Assembly: GCA_958430865.1 (NCBI GenBank)
Contig: CAUDNR010004453.1
Coordinates: 1-15,546 of the forward strand
Reading direction: 5' to 3'
DNA from: Entrophospora sp. SA101
Lineage: Eukaryota > Glomeromycota > Glomeromycetes > Entrophosporales > Entrophosporaceae
DNA length: 15,546 bases
In this document: positions 1-9,692 of the stretch, in pieces
Position numbering within the stretch: the stretch's first letter is position 1
How the letters are laid out: each line of letters starts with the position of its first letter
Program-made: the position numbers and the translations under genes
The notes under the pieces: generated by a model
What the model saw: only the letters and a program-made list of their open reading frames with translations
Told to the model about the DNA's origin: nothing
Databases searched by the model: none

Positions 1-19
1 ATGCTGGGAAGCCCAAATT

Positions 20-37
20 GCCCAAACTAGTTTGGGC
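20..37. repeat. 18-bp perfect palindrome GCCCAAACTAGTTTGGGC at the window edge
   Basis: A perfect 18-bp palindrome is preceded by another GCCCAAATT copy (11-19) and followed by CAGTTTGAACCAGAAACC. The G/C-rich repeats and the AACCAG motif resemble the segment at 14342-14440, so this may be the end of an element cut off by the window edge. Confidence 0.4.
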
Positions 38-234
38 CTTGAGAAAACAGTTTGAACCAGAAACCTTAGTGAGGGAGTTCATTTATAAATTAATATATTT
101 CATGGTATTATTTATTCATTAATTTCATAATTTTAATAATAATAACAAGAAATAATATGACAAGGAAAAAAGAAGAATAGCAGATCATCTATATATATAC
201 AAAAAGTATTAACATGCATCATTAATAATAATAA

Positions 235-386
235 AAGGAAAGGGAAAGCAAAGTGCAAGTCCTAGTTGAAGATTTAATCCCAGCACTTCCTCTGAATCTT
301 CTGATAGGTATGTCTCAATTGTCTAATAATTCAAAAAGAACAGAGTACGAATTTGTAACAGAAATGCCACAAAAATATTTCAGGTA
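235..386 (+). pseudogene. short coding-like segment, unrecognised
   Basis: About 50 codons are open, containing VEDLIPALPLNLLIGMSQLS and, after more polar residues, EFVTEMPQKYFR, then a TAA overlapping a donor-like AGGTAA. The Pro/Glu/Asp content is unusual for random AT-rich sequence. An internal ATG lies at 310. There is no plausible upstream exon, and the 37-bp distance to the next acceptor-like TAG is too short for a normal intron. It is probably a gene relic, or chance. Confidence 0.22.
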
Positions 387-722
387 AATTTATATTTATT
401 AAATTTATTTGCTTTACTAGTAAGAAGTTGAATGGATTCTAAAGAAGATTGAGTGACAGGTCAATAAACTCAAACAACTCTTCAGTATATTTAACCATTT
501 ATGAAAAAATTATTGAGATTGTATGATAACTTTATGATTATATTTTGCAACTATTGATTGTTTTTTGGTAGGTTTGTAAAAATACACATAATACATGATT
601 TTGGAAGCTGTATGACTATTTAATAAAGCTCCCATCAAGCTTTCCTTCATAAAAGTTTTTTCAATGAAAAGGTCTGCATAAAGTTTAGTCAATCATTTTT
701 GTTTTGATTTGATTTTTTTCTA

Positions 723-1148
723 TGGTTGGCTCAGTCTAAAGACCTCCTGTTGCTGTGCTATGTGGCAAAATTTCAAAATAGCAATTTTGTAATTCGTTCA
801 AAAATGTAATAAATTTTTTCAAAATAGGACTTCACGTGATTTTAGTTTTCTTACTGCCAAATTTAGATACAATAGTCAAGAGCTAGTCTAAATTTGGTAA
901 TATTTTTCTTAAATTTAGAAACGATCATAGTGGACAAATTCCTTGCGAGCATAGTAAAGTACATGTTTTAAAAAAGAATAGAATTCTAAACAAATAATTT
1001 TTTTGAGAAAATCTCTCTATTAAATTAAAACTAAAGACATATTCTATCAACTAATAGAGCTATTTTTTTAAAAGGTAGGACAGAAAGTGACTTCTATACT
1101 TTTAAAATTTGCCCAAAATTTAGGAAGTCTTTTAGACCGAGCCAACTA
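723..1148. mobile_element. 426-bp non-autonomous DNA transposon (MITE) with 26-27-bp inverted ends and TA target duplication
   Basis: The left end (723-748) begins TGGTTGGCTCAGTCTAAA; the reverse complement of the right end (1148-1122) begins TAGTTGGCTCGGTCTAAA. Overall there are three mismatches and one indel over about 26 positions. Both ends are flanked by TA (721-722 and 1149-1150), the target duplication typical of Tc1/mariner-type elements. No transposase is encoded inside. It contains a CACGTGA motif near 833. Its right end lies about 220 bp upstream of the RTG2 start codon, so it sits in that gene's probable promoter region. Confidence 0.7.
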
Positions 1149-1207
1149 TAGTACCTGCATAAATTTACACATTAAATTTGATTTGCAAAATTTAATCTTG
1201 TTGTCCC

Positions 1208-1247
1208 CCGTATATTAATAATATGCATACTTGTCATATTAATATAC
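1208..1247. repeat. hairpin between the TA-flanked MITE and the RTG2-like gene
   Basis: GTATATTAAT (1208-1217) pairs with ATTAATATAC (1238-1247) as a 10-bp stem with a 20-base loop, about 120 bp before the RTG2 start codon. It could form in the 5' leader, but stems of this kind are common in AT-rich DNA. Confidence 0.4.
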
Positions 1248-1370
1248 CTTTTCTGGAAAAAAAAAACGATTCAATACTACTGTTTTTGCATTCGAATTTT
1301 TTGTATTAATATATAAATATTTCACACAAAAACTAATTAGTGTAAAAAAAATTTTTTTAATTTATAAAAA

Positions 1371-3563
1371 ATGGTAAGAAATAGATAAAAAAATTTTCAT
1401 TTTAATTAAAAGAAAATTATTATATAATACATTTTAAATTTATTTTAGAATTCATCAAAAGGAGTTATCGATATTGGAAGTAATGGTATTCGTTTTGGTT
1501 TAGTCTCTTCATTAGATAGACATTTACCAGTACTTTATGAAGAACGTGCACCCATTTCATTATTTGATGCACAACATTCTTCTAAATCCGGGGAAAAATC
1601 CAATATATCAGAAAATGTTATACGTGATGTAGAGAATACCATGAAAAGATTTAATTATATGTGTAGAAGCTATGGTGTGGAAATTAAAGATGTCACTATC
1701 GTGGCCACCGAAGCAACTCGCACTGCGCCTAATTCTTCAGATTTTCGTGAAAGAATAAAAAAATCATTTCAAGCACCCGTTAAATTATTAGACAAAAAAG
1801 AGGAGGCTATAGTTTCTGGCAAAGGAATTGCAGCAACTTATAATGGCGTGGAAGGTTTAGTGATGGATATGGGTGGTGGATCTGTAGAAATAAATTATTT
1901 GAAATTTGATCGAAAAACTGCCGAATTCAAAATATCAGATTCACCAATAAATCTTCCTTATGGTGCTGCCGCTTTAACAAAATTATTGACACAAAATAAT
2001 ACTCCTGAGAAACTTACTGAATTATCAAATAATATAGTACAAGATTTAAAAAAAGGGATTGCAAGCTTAGATGCTCCTGAAGATGTCAAAGTTGATGGGA
2101 AGTTTACCGTCTATATGAGTGGTGGTGGATTTCGTTCTTTAGGTTATTTATGTATGTCAGAAAGTGGAGCTGAATGTGATTCAGGTAAAAAATATTCTTA
2201 TTCAATCCCAATAATCAATGGTTTCTATACATCTTCCAAGAAATTGAAAAAAATAATAGAACCACTTACACCATCAAAACAAGTAGAATTTAAAACATCA
2301 CCAGAATTAATATTTCCTAATGGAAATCCATTTCGTGTCGATAACAGGCGTGCTAGATTAATGCCAGCGTGCTGTTTCTTAATCAATGCTATAATGCAAT
2401 GCATTGATATAGGTGATATTTATTTTTGTGAAGGTGGCATACGTCAAGGAATATGCTTTCAAATGATGGACAAAGAAATTCAAAAATTAGATCCATTAGA
2501 AACCTTTATTGAGAAAACCCCATTACAAACGGACCAGATTAAATATAGAACCCAACATATACTAAATATTTTGAAAGGTTCCATACCAGAGAAATTTGAT
2601 GAAATACTTGATTCTGATGTCACTGGTAATAATAAACCAGAAAGACTCAAACGTCTTCTTCCTAGTATTATATCACTATCACAATGGTCAATGAACCTTG
2701 CAAAAGAAGCACGCCCAATCAACGGTTTTGCCTTACCACTTGCAGGTGGACTACTTTGTAACACTCCTGGACTAACTCATGTTGACAGAGCAATTATATC
2801 ATGGTGTTTAATGTATAGATATTTTAGTGATGCAAATGAAGGTGAAGATGGTGTAGAAAAAGATATTAGTGTGATGGAACCTGGTTTATTTATAGGTATA
2901 AAAAATATGATTCCTGGTGGAGAGAGTGGTAGAAAGGTTTGTGAATTCATTGGAAAATTAGTTGGGTTTATTATTTTGTGTACGCCAGTTGGTAGTTCAG
3001 TAACTAATTCCACAAGTTATTCAAAACGACCTAAAACAAAATCAACAAACAAATCCAATTATAATAATAATAATATTTCAGACTTTGATAATCAATTAAT
3101 TAAATTTAAATTAGAAAAATCAACCTATGAAATAGGAACATCTGAAAATCTTATGACAGAGACTATCAATATAACATTTTTAGATTCTGATAAATTATTC
3201 ATTGTCAAAAATCCGCTTGTCAAAGAATTCATTGGTTTCATTAATAATTTTAGTTATACATTTGAGTTCAATCCAAAACATCAGGATTCGTCAATTGAAA
3301 AATTAACAGTTAACATCAAAATTAATGAAATTCCTGAAAATGACCAGGAAGAAACGGAATCTGGACAACTTTCTGAAAAAGAAGAGGAAAAACCAGAAAA
3401 AGAAAAAGAGGGTGTGGAAAAAGATAAAGAAGGGAAAGAAAAAATAGTAATTCCAAATGGAAATAATCAAAAGAAATTCAAGTTTCTCAGAAAACTCACC
3501 TTGAAATTAAATATAAAAAAGACCAGATCAAATGAAAAATCAACATCTTCTTCAAAAGAATAA
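1371..3563 (+). CDS. RTG2: RTG2-like protein, Ppx/GppA (exopolyphosphatase/pppGpp phosphatase) family; exons 1371-1373 and 1449-3563
   Basis: The continuous reading frame is open from 1449, upstream of the first internal ATG (1641). The extra 64 codons carry the family's N-terminal phosphate-binding motif (DIGSNGIRFG, residues 9-18), so 1641 is not the start. The nearest ATG, at 1371-1373, is followed at once by a donor (GTAAGA). A 75-bp intron ends in TTTTAG at 1448 and joins in frame, giving 705 residues. Other visible motifs are ATEATR (about 87-92), the KKEEA acidic motif (about 117-121), the second phosphate loop DMGGGS (about 141-146) and LPYGAA. In yeast, Rtg2 is a cytoplasmic sensor of mitochondrial state that acts through Mks1 on Rtg1/Rtg3; that role here is inferred from family. 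The C-terminal region has an odd Glu/Lys-rich stretch (roughly 630-670) ending in a basic, Ser-rich tail. The 3' end converges on the TMEM234-like gene. Family assignment is firm; the one-codon first exon is inferred. Confidence 0.9.
1374..1448 (+). other. intron 1 of the RTG2-like gene
   Basis: This 75-bp AT-rich intron has donor GTAAGA directly after the ATG and acceptor TTTTAG preceded by a T-rich tract. It carries in-frame stops, and its removal joins the ATG to the conserved N-terminal motif in phase 0. Transcript data would settle it. Confidence 0.7.
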
Positions 3564-3653
3564 AAAAAAAATTAAAATTTATTTATGACAGACAAGTTGT
3601 TTGTTTATTTTACATCATTATTTATTAGAAGGAAAAAAATAAAAAGATATATA
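3564..3653. other. 90-bp convergent intergenic region
   Basis: This AT-rich spacer lies between the stop codons of the RTG2-like and TMEM234-like genes. It must hold parts of both 3' untranslated regions, so the two transcripts probably overlap tail to tail. No further motif was recognised. Confidence 0.5.
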
Positions 3654-4335
3654 TCATTGAACTTTACTATCAACGCATAATCCAACTCCGATTACTACAA
3701 GTCCCATACCAATCCATGTTTCTTGATAGATTTTTTAATAAAAAAAAATTATATTAATGGTGAATCTTTTTAATATATATATATTAATTATTGAATATAT
3801 CATCAATTGGAATATTTACCCTTGGATCCAATCTCTTCACCTATTAAGCTTGCAGCCAATGTAGTAAATATAAATGTTAATGAATTTGTTATTGGAATTG
3901 CTAATGATAAATCTGATTGTCCAAGTGTATAATAATAAACAATCGAGCCACTTAAATTAAGCAATAAAGGTAAGATATACTAGTAATTTTATAAAAAAAA
4001 ATTTATTATTATTTATCATATGATGATTTTTATAATTGATTGTTAATTTACCTGCCATCTAGTAAACAAAAAAATAATCTCAAAAACTGTTTGTTTTAAC
4101 CAATTATCATGTTTAATATTTTCAATTCCTTTGCTTCCTTTTTTAATAAACGGATTTGTGAATCCCCAGCATATTGCAACTTTAATAATAATATCAATGA
4201 GGTTAATTATTTTTAAATGTTAAATATTATTGTATTTATTTTAATAATAATAATTTGCACCTTACCTAATAAAAATCCAATTATGTTGTCTATTAATTTA
4301 AATATTAAAAAAAATTGTTGATTTATTATTATCAT
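3654..4335 (-). CDS. TMEM234-family small membrane protein, four exons (4335-4266, 4179-4052, 3979-3820, 3721-3654)
   Basis: No long open frame exists here, but four short - strand exons join in consistent phase to give 141 residues, about the usual TMEM234 length. Start is ATG at 4335-4333; an in-frame stop lies just upstream. Exon 1 ends at donor GTAAGG. The spliced protein shows family hallmarks: a first hydrophobic helix running into WGFTNPFIKKGS (about 28-39), then TRWQYILPLLLNLSGS (second helix), the SLAIPITNSL segment (third helix) and GEEIGSKETWIGMGL leading into the last helix. About four membrane segments resemble half of a drug/metabolite-transporter (EamA/EmrE-like) fold. Family members are conserved in animals and fungi with no clear biochemical role, so none is claimed. 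Introns are 86, 72 and 98 bp; two acceptors end in AAG rather than CAG or TAG. The gene converges on the RTG2-like gene with 90 bp between stops. Confidence 0.85.
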
Positions 4336-4576
4336 TCATTATTAATAATAAATTATAATTAAAAAATTTTTACTTGCGTGTTATTGAATTATTTTCCATC
4401 AAAATTTTTTTGTGTAACGAGAATTTTCTATATTATCTCTTAAACGGTCAGAGTATTCTTAATGGTAACACAAATTAAAGTTTTGATCATTCTTATTGGT
4501 CAATTTAACGATCAGCAAAGTAAAAACAGTCAATCGACCAAAACCATAAGGACAACAACTGGATTTTTATTTATAG

Positions 4577-4682
4577 GTTAATCGGCCGAATCTCAAAGAT
4601 AATTTTCGTATTAGAAAAGTGATGCCTCAGAAAAAATTTTTTATATCAGAAAAATTTTATCAGCTATCAATAGCCGATTAAC
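4577..4682. repeat. 11-bp perfect inverted repeat GGTTAATCGGC / GCCGATTAACC
   Basis: GGTTAATCGGC (4577-4587) and GCCGATTAACC (4672-4682) are exact reverse complements, followed on the inside by loosely matching GATAA-TTTT stretches. They may be the ends of a very small element about 106 bp long, or a fragment of one. No target duplication is visible. Confidence 0.45.
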
Positions 4683-4693
4683 CGTTTAGGGGA

Positions 4694-5777
4694 TAGCATA
4701 GTGGACATTTGATTTCATTGGCTAAATTTTGTGACGATCTCCCTTCCAGATATCACGCAAAAATTAAATTTTATTGGCTTGAAGATCGTTACGCAAATTT
4801 GAACAAAATATTAATATTAATATTAATATCCGGAGGGAATGATAAAAATAAAATGTTTATAATAAATAAAAAAATTAATATAGTATTTCTTTATTGAATG
4901 TTTTTAATACATAGGCTTGGTTTTTCATTATACAGTCTAATATATTATTTGCTTTTAACTTTTCATTGACTTCATCAAATCAACATTTTACCTTTGATCA
5001 TGAATTATCATCCATTATATAATATTGTATATATATCTGAAATTTCCTATAAATAAATAGATTGGTGGCATGAATATTAATACATGAATTTTGAAAATAA
5101 AAATAAAAATATAAATGTAAATATGTAAATATAAATATAAATATAAAAAAATATATTTTAAATATGTTTTTTAAATTGTATACACCACTTTATAATTACA
5201 CCCTGAGTATATCTGTTATTGTTGTTTAAAAATCCTTCTTGTTTTTTAAATGCATCATAAAAAAATCAAGATACAACCTATTATATGATCTTTGTACTAT
5301 TGGAAAAAGTTGAATATAAGTTATAAGTTAATCAAATATGTATAATAAATACTTATTTCTTTAAAGTATAATAATAATGAGAATATAGAATAAGTCTTTA
5401 CCTGTAAGTATAATAACAACTTATTAATAAGTAAAATGTTATAATTCATATTTAAAAAAAAAAAATTTAAATAATAATAATAAATAATAATGACACCATT
5501 TTGATGGACAAGATCACAGAAGCCTTAAACTTTTACTTCTAAGGTAACTTATTGAAATCAAATTGATCAAATTGATCAAGTTTTACCAAAATATAAAGAA
5601 AAGTCAAAGCGATATATTGATATAAAAAAAAATAGATTTTCCATAAAATGGGTTTTGTGCGCAGTCACGCGACTTTTTTCTATTCTAAATTCAATTGAAA
5701 TAGCAAGTTTCACAATATAAAAAAGATCGACGATCGATTTTGTCACAAGTGATAAAACGAATGTCCACTATGCTGTT
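4694..5777. repeat. inverted copies of AGCATAGTGGACATT about 1.1 kb apart
   Basis: AGCATAGTGGACATTTGATTT begins at 4694 (first 20 bases shown plus one); the reverse complement of the segment ending at about 5776 reads AGCATAGTGGACATTCGTTT. The AGCATAGTGGACATT core is exact. The interior is AT-rich with no coding region. These could be terminal repeats of a non-autonomous element, but I see no target duplication and the repeat fades after about 20 bp. Related ATAGTGGAC words occur near 927 and 9064. Confidence 0.35.
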
Positions 5778-6206
5778 GTAACCTCATTAAAAAAAAAAAT
5801 ACTATAACTTTATATATAAGCTTCAGATTAAAGATACACGTTATTGAGTTATCATTAAATAAAAATATGGAGCCCCTTTTAATTCAAATCATATCCTGGG
5901 CATTAGAATATTAATTTCTTCCTGTGCTTATATCACTTTTGATTTTATTGTATAGATTGAATAATTATTGTTTCAATAACAAAAAATCTTATTTTTTTAA
6001 GAAATGAAAGCATATGTTGTTATTAATCTAAAGCTAATAAGTTGAATTAAATCTTAATTTTTAAAATAAAAAAATCATAAATATTTCATAAATATAAAAA
6101 AATATTACAAATGTTACTTACATAAAATGCATAAAAGAATAATTACATAAAGTACAAAAGATCCTTTCACTCAAAATATATTTTTCATAATTTTCATCAC
6201 CCGCTA

Positions 6207-6330
6207 TTATTTCTGATGTTTAAATTCAAATTTAATATCGGAACTTAAAGATGGTGATAATGACGGGTTTAAAGATGACGAAGAATTCAAATTCAAATTT
6301 TCATTTTGATCAACAATGACTTCGATTAAT
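6207..6330 (-). other. coding-like extension just past the HMG-box gene stop, +1 frame
   Basis: Immediately after the TAG stop at 6333-6331, the +1 frame stays open for 40 codons (6329-6210) and closes with TAA (6209-6207). It reads LIEVIVDQNENLNLNSSSSL and continues with alternating Ser/Leu/Pro, then acidic and aromatic residues. That composition resembles the low-complexity tail of the HMG protein more than random AT-rich DNA. The TAG could also serve as a splice acceptor (TTGGTAG), but no donor with the right phase was found. It may be a missed 3' exon, a frameshift in the repeat-rich tail, or chance. Confidence 0.35.
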
Positions 6331-7710
6331 CTACCAATTATGAGAAGTAATTATCGAAGAATCATAATGATAATTGCATGAATCGTTATCGTTATAATTA
6401 TCGTTATTGTTATTAACATTGTTGTTATAACCATAACAATTCGATTCACAATTTGAATTTGAATGATTGTTGATATTGATAATTAGCTCATGTGGAAAAT
6501 GTAACGGCAATTGAACGTGATTATTATTTCCATTGTTGTTGTTATTGTATATACTGTAATTATAGGGGCAATCATAATTGTCTCCATTATTATTATTAAT
6601 GCTGACGTTACTATCATCAATATTGTCATTGTTATAAATGTTAATATTGAAGGATAAGTTGTAGAAATCAAATGGAGAGACCGGGGTTGATAATATAGGA
6701 GTCGGTAATGGTGTTAACGGTGTTAATGGTGACAAAGGTGACGATATCGACGGTTCGTAATTGTTATTATCGGCAATAAAATAACTATTATTAATACAAG
6801 GAGTATGAGGGATAATGCGATGATTATTAATATTATCATTAGTATTAATATACCCAGGATCGTCAGCATCACCAGTGGAAGGAATAATATTAAGAATATT
6901 ATTATCATGAGAAGAGGACAATTGAGGAAGTAGGCTCTTAATAAAAGTATCTGCAGCAGGTGCAGGTGTAAGTGTAGCAGTAGTTGTGGCTGCGGTTGCA
7001 ATAGGTTTAGCAACAATAGTTGTAGTAGAAGTTGATTTATCAATATGAACTTTATTGATTTTTAATTTCTTTTTTTTCTTTTCTTTTCTATTATTATCAG
7101 TTTGTTTATCAATAGCGACAGTAGAAGCAGAGGCCCGAGAATTCGAAGATTTTTTAGGGATGAACACGTAACCAGGATGAGCTTGGCTATGTTCCATTTT
7201 TTTACGGTCTGCCAATCTTTGCCAATACATTTTAATATCATCTTTTTCATTTCTCCACATTTTTGCCAAGATCTTTGAAATTTTTGAATTAGTAATGTTA
7301 CCATAATGTGCAGTAATTTCTGGTTGTTTTTCACGTCTGTAAAGAATAAACGCATTTGGAGGCCTTGGTGTTTTCCTTAAAGAAGGTCGCATTTGTAATT
7401 CAGTTTCATCAATGATAAATTGACCTTTGACGTTATTGTCGACAGTAAATTTTGAAGAATATGATGATGACGATGGTGATGATGATGATTTATTAGATCT
7501 GATTGGCAATTGTGGTCTTACTCTAATCGGTTCCATGAAAGAAGTGAAGACAAAATTATCTTGTGCTCTAATACAACTATTTTCAAGAGAAGTTGTACAA
7601 TCGATCATCAAAGAATTGTTACATTGTACGTCGTTGTTTCTTTTAAGATTCTGAGGTGGAATATCGAACATAAGTAAACCACAATATTGTCTTCTCGCAG
7701 CCTCATCCAT
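6331..7710 (-). CDS. MATA_HMG-box DNA-binding protein with Asn-rich tail
   Basis: A 459-residue uninterrupted frame starts at an ATG in good context (AAAAATGG). The HMG box spans about residues 113-187: RPPNAFILYRREKQP opens the first helix, ISKILAKMWRNEKDD covers the second, and YWQRLADRKKMEHSQAHPGY the third with its conserved Tyr/Pro ending. This is the MATA (mating-type A/ste11-like) subclass of sequence-specific HMG boxes, which bind and bend DNA in the nucleus. A lysine run just after the box (about 209-216) could be a nuclear localisation signal. A Ser-rich patch lies near 74-86. After about 225 the protein is low complexity: Thr/Ala, then Pro/Ser/Thr, then Asn-rich runs encoded by AAT/AAC repeats. 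Members of this family are greatly expanded in Rhizophagus; this copy is isolated, with no mating-locus neighbours visible. Its target is unknown. The true C-terminus may differ (see 6207-6330). Confidence 0.88.
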   Translation of the reverse strand: MDEAARRQYCGLLMFDIPPQNLKRNNDVQCNNSLMIDCTTSLENSCIRAQDNFVFTSFMEPIRVRPQLPIRSNKSSSSPSSSSYSSKFTVDNNVKGQFIIDETELQMRPSLRKTPRPPNAFILYRREKQPEITAHYGNITNSKISKILAKMWRNEKDDIKMYWQRLADRKKMEHSQAHPGYVFIPKKSSNSRASASTVAIDKQTDNNRKEKKKKKLKINKVHIDKSTSTTTIVAKPIATAATTTATLTPAPAADTFIKSLLPQLSSSHDNNILNIIPSTGDADDPGYINTNDNINNHRIIPHTPCINNSYFIADNNNYEPSISSPLSPLTPLTPLPTPILSTPVSPFDFYNLSFNINIYNNDNIDDSNVSINNNNGDNYDCPYNYSIYNNNNNGNNNHVQLPLHFPHELIININNHSNSNCESNCYGYNNNVNNNNDNYNDNDSCNYHYDSSIITSHNW

Positions 7711-8161
7711 TTTTGTTTTATCAAAATAGATTTATGACGAAACGGTAGGTAATTTAGAAGAGAGTGAATGATTAGGTTTTTTATACAAGAAAAAAAAAAA
7801 AAAAAGGGTCAAGTTGAAAAAAAGAATGAATAAGATTTTTTAAAAAAAAAAATTTAAATTAAAAAAAAAATCAATAAAAAATATAAATAAATAAATAAAT
7901 AATATTAAAAAAACCAAAAAATTTTGTATGAAATCCACAGGCCTAAACTTTTATAATCGAGAATAGTCAAAGTATTTATAAATTTGATTGATTGATAACG
8001 AGAACAATCTAGACTCACACAAATCAGTCAGCGTAATTTGAGATGGGAACTAATCCAAAAAGATTAAGAAAAAAAATGCGCCAGCACAACATAAGATGCT
8101 GATAAATGTGATAGTGGTGGTAGTAGTAATAGTAGTGGTAGTGGTAGTAGTGGTAGTAGTG

Positions 8162-8200
<39 letters not shown>

Positions 8201-8762
8201 ATAAAAGACGTTGAGCCAAAAAAAATTCCTCGCGTGTTATATCTTACGCCAACTTTCAGATAGCAACGTACGAGCGAATGGATAAGCGAATTGATAGTTT
8301 GAATGAATGAATACCAAAAGAAAAATTATCCTAATTGACACCGGTCGTTAACATTTGTGATTGTGATGTACACTTGCTTAGGATTTGGTATGTTCTGAAT
8401 ACCAGGAAATTGAGACTATCCAATATGAACAAACAAGCAGTTGATTGTATGGCATCATTTATAAAAAATAGAAGTTTAGATTTAAACATAGCAATTTGAT
8501 TGGATTCCATTACAAGTAAGAATGCAAGTTATTTCATAATCAGTTAGTTGATATCATTTTCTCACACGCACCTTTTGATTACGCCATAATTTCATTGCAT
8601 TCATATCCATTTTTAAATTATTTTACCATTCTATTAATATTCTTAATTTCTTAGATCGTAAAACCGCGTTGGTTAGCGTCAATTAAATTGATCCAACAAT
8701 AAACAAAGATTCACGCGTCAATATAACAATAATTAATATTTTATTAATTAACTTGCAAGCAA
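7711..8762. other. upstream region of the HMG-box gene
   Basis: About 1 kb without a supportable gene. Next to the start codon it is rich in A and T runs (7790-7920), then carries the GTA/GTG microsatellite, then mixed sequence with only very short open frames. It presumably contains the HMG gene promoter; no defined motif was recognised. Confidence 0.4.
8112..8203 (+). repeat. (GTA/GTG)n trinucleotide microsatellite
   Basis: About 90 bp of mixed GTA and GTG units becomes pure (GTA)n from about 8163. It lies about 400 bp upstream of the HMG-box start codon, in or near its promoter, and is probably variable in length between isolates. Confidence 0.85.
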
Positions 8763-9074
8763 TTATTTATTTATATCCGAATTTATCAATTCACAAATAT
8801 TCCACTCTAATTTTTTTATATTTTTGGATAATGTTCCAAAAATCACCAATTTTAATTTAATTGCGGTAATTACACCTGATTCGTATGACACAGAATAACG
8901 GTTATTGGAAAATAAATTATCACCTTTATTGTTATTCGTCAACACATAACAATAACTTGTTTTGAATATTTTTGGAAATTGAATGTTATAAATCAATTGA
9001 AATTCTAAATTTAGAATGTTATTGCAGCGACTTTGATTGATAATCTCCAATGCAGTATATAAAATAGTGGACAC
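8763..9074 (-). other. open stretch of about 103 codons without ATG
   Basis: The frame reads ...NNILNLEFQLIYNIQFPK... and ...SKNIKKLEWNICELINSDIN to a TAA. It opens at GTG (9074) and contains no Met codon at all, so it cannot be a complete nuclear gene as it stands. It is the longest such stretch outside the three clear genes and slightly longer than I would expect by chance. It could be an internal exon or a relic. No domain was recognised. Confidence 0.15.
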
Positions 9075-9692
9075 CAGTCGCTTTTTTTAGTTTCATCCAA
9101 TCACATTGGTTCATTTCTGGTTTCTTTCTCCCTTCATCTCTTTTAATATGTATATCATAAATCTTAATCAGAATGAAGCTAATAAAATCTGCAATTCACA
9201 ATTCATTTATTATCCTTCTTGATTCTATTAATCCGCTAGTTAGTTCAATTTCCATTTCCAACTTATTACTTTTTCCCACTATGTATATATATATATATTA
9301 ACATTTATTGTATTGTTCTCCTTAATATTTTTGTAATGTGTGTGGATTGCACAACAATTATACATACATGATAAATAAAACACTTTTCTTGTGAATGGTC
9401 TTCCATAATTAGAACAATTGAAACAAGTTTTGTAAGATAAATAAAGTTACTTGTATGTTCGAGAGCGTGAAATTTAAATTAGCCGATCAAAGTTTGCATC
9501 CCAAATCCACAGAAAAATTTTAATGTTCGTCAAAATTTTTTTTTGTAGAGGACAAAGGAAAATCACTTCCAAATTTGCTCAAAAATATGGTATATACAAC
9601 AACATTTAAAAATCCAAAAAAAAAAAAAAAGGTTCGAGACAAATTTTTTCTTGAATAAAACCCATCTAAATCCAACATGCGGAACACATGTA
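9075..9692. other. gene-free region with a TA dinucleotide tract
   Basis: A (TA)n tract lies at about 9283-9299. A 42-codon hydrophobic open frame (9173-9301, MKLIKSAIHNSFIILL...) has an ATG but ends in the TA tract and looks accidental. Nothing else was recognised. Confidence 0.3.

Larger units (their letters stand above)
4336..6206. other. gene-free AT-rich region
   Basis: Upstream of the TMEM234-like gene and downstream of the HMG gene there is about 1.9 kb with no supportable gene. It holds the two inverted repeats described separately, A/T-rich tandem stretches such as AAATATA around 5096-5160, and a doubled ATTGATCAA near 5560-5577. The proximal part presumably includes the TMEM234 promoter; no core promoter motif was recognised. 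Confidence 0.4.

Noticed and set aside
384..420. Possible 37-bp intron (GTAAAT...CTAG) after the segment at 235-386
   Set aside because: It is shorter than normal fungal introns, and the joined frame ends after a few codons.
510..692. 60-codon open stretch on - upstream of the MITE
   Set aside because: It starts at TTG with a stop just before it, its length is at chance level, and no splice context or family was seen.
2480..3013. Antisense open stretches inside the RTG2-like gene
   Set aside because: They are shadows of a strongly supported coding region.
4709..4897. 62-codon open stretch on + downstream of the AGCATAGTGGACATT word
   Set aside because: It starts at TTG, ends in Ile/Lys/Asn runs from AT repeats, and shows no domain.
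6483..7355. Open stretches on - within the HMG gene, rich in Leu/Ile
   Set aside because: They are other-frame shadows of the AAT/AAC and Thr/Pro repeat codons of the HMG-box gene.
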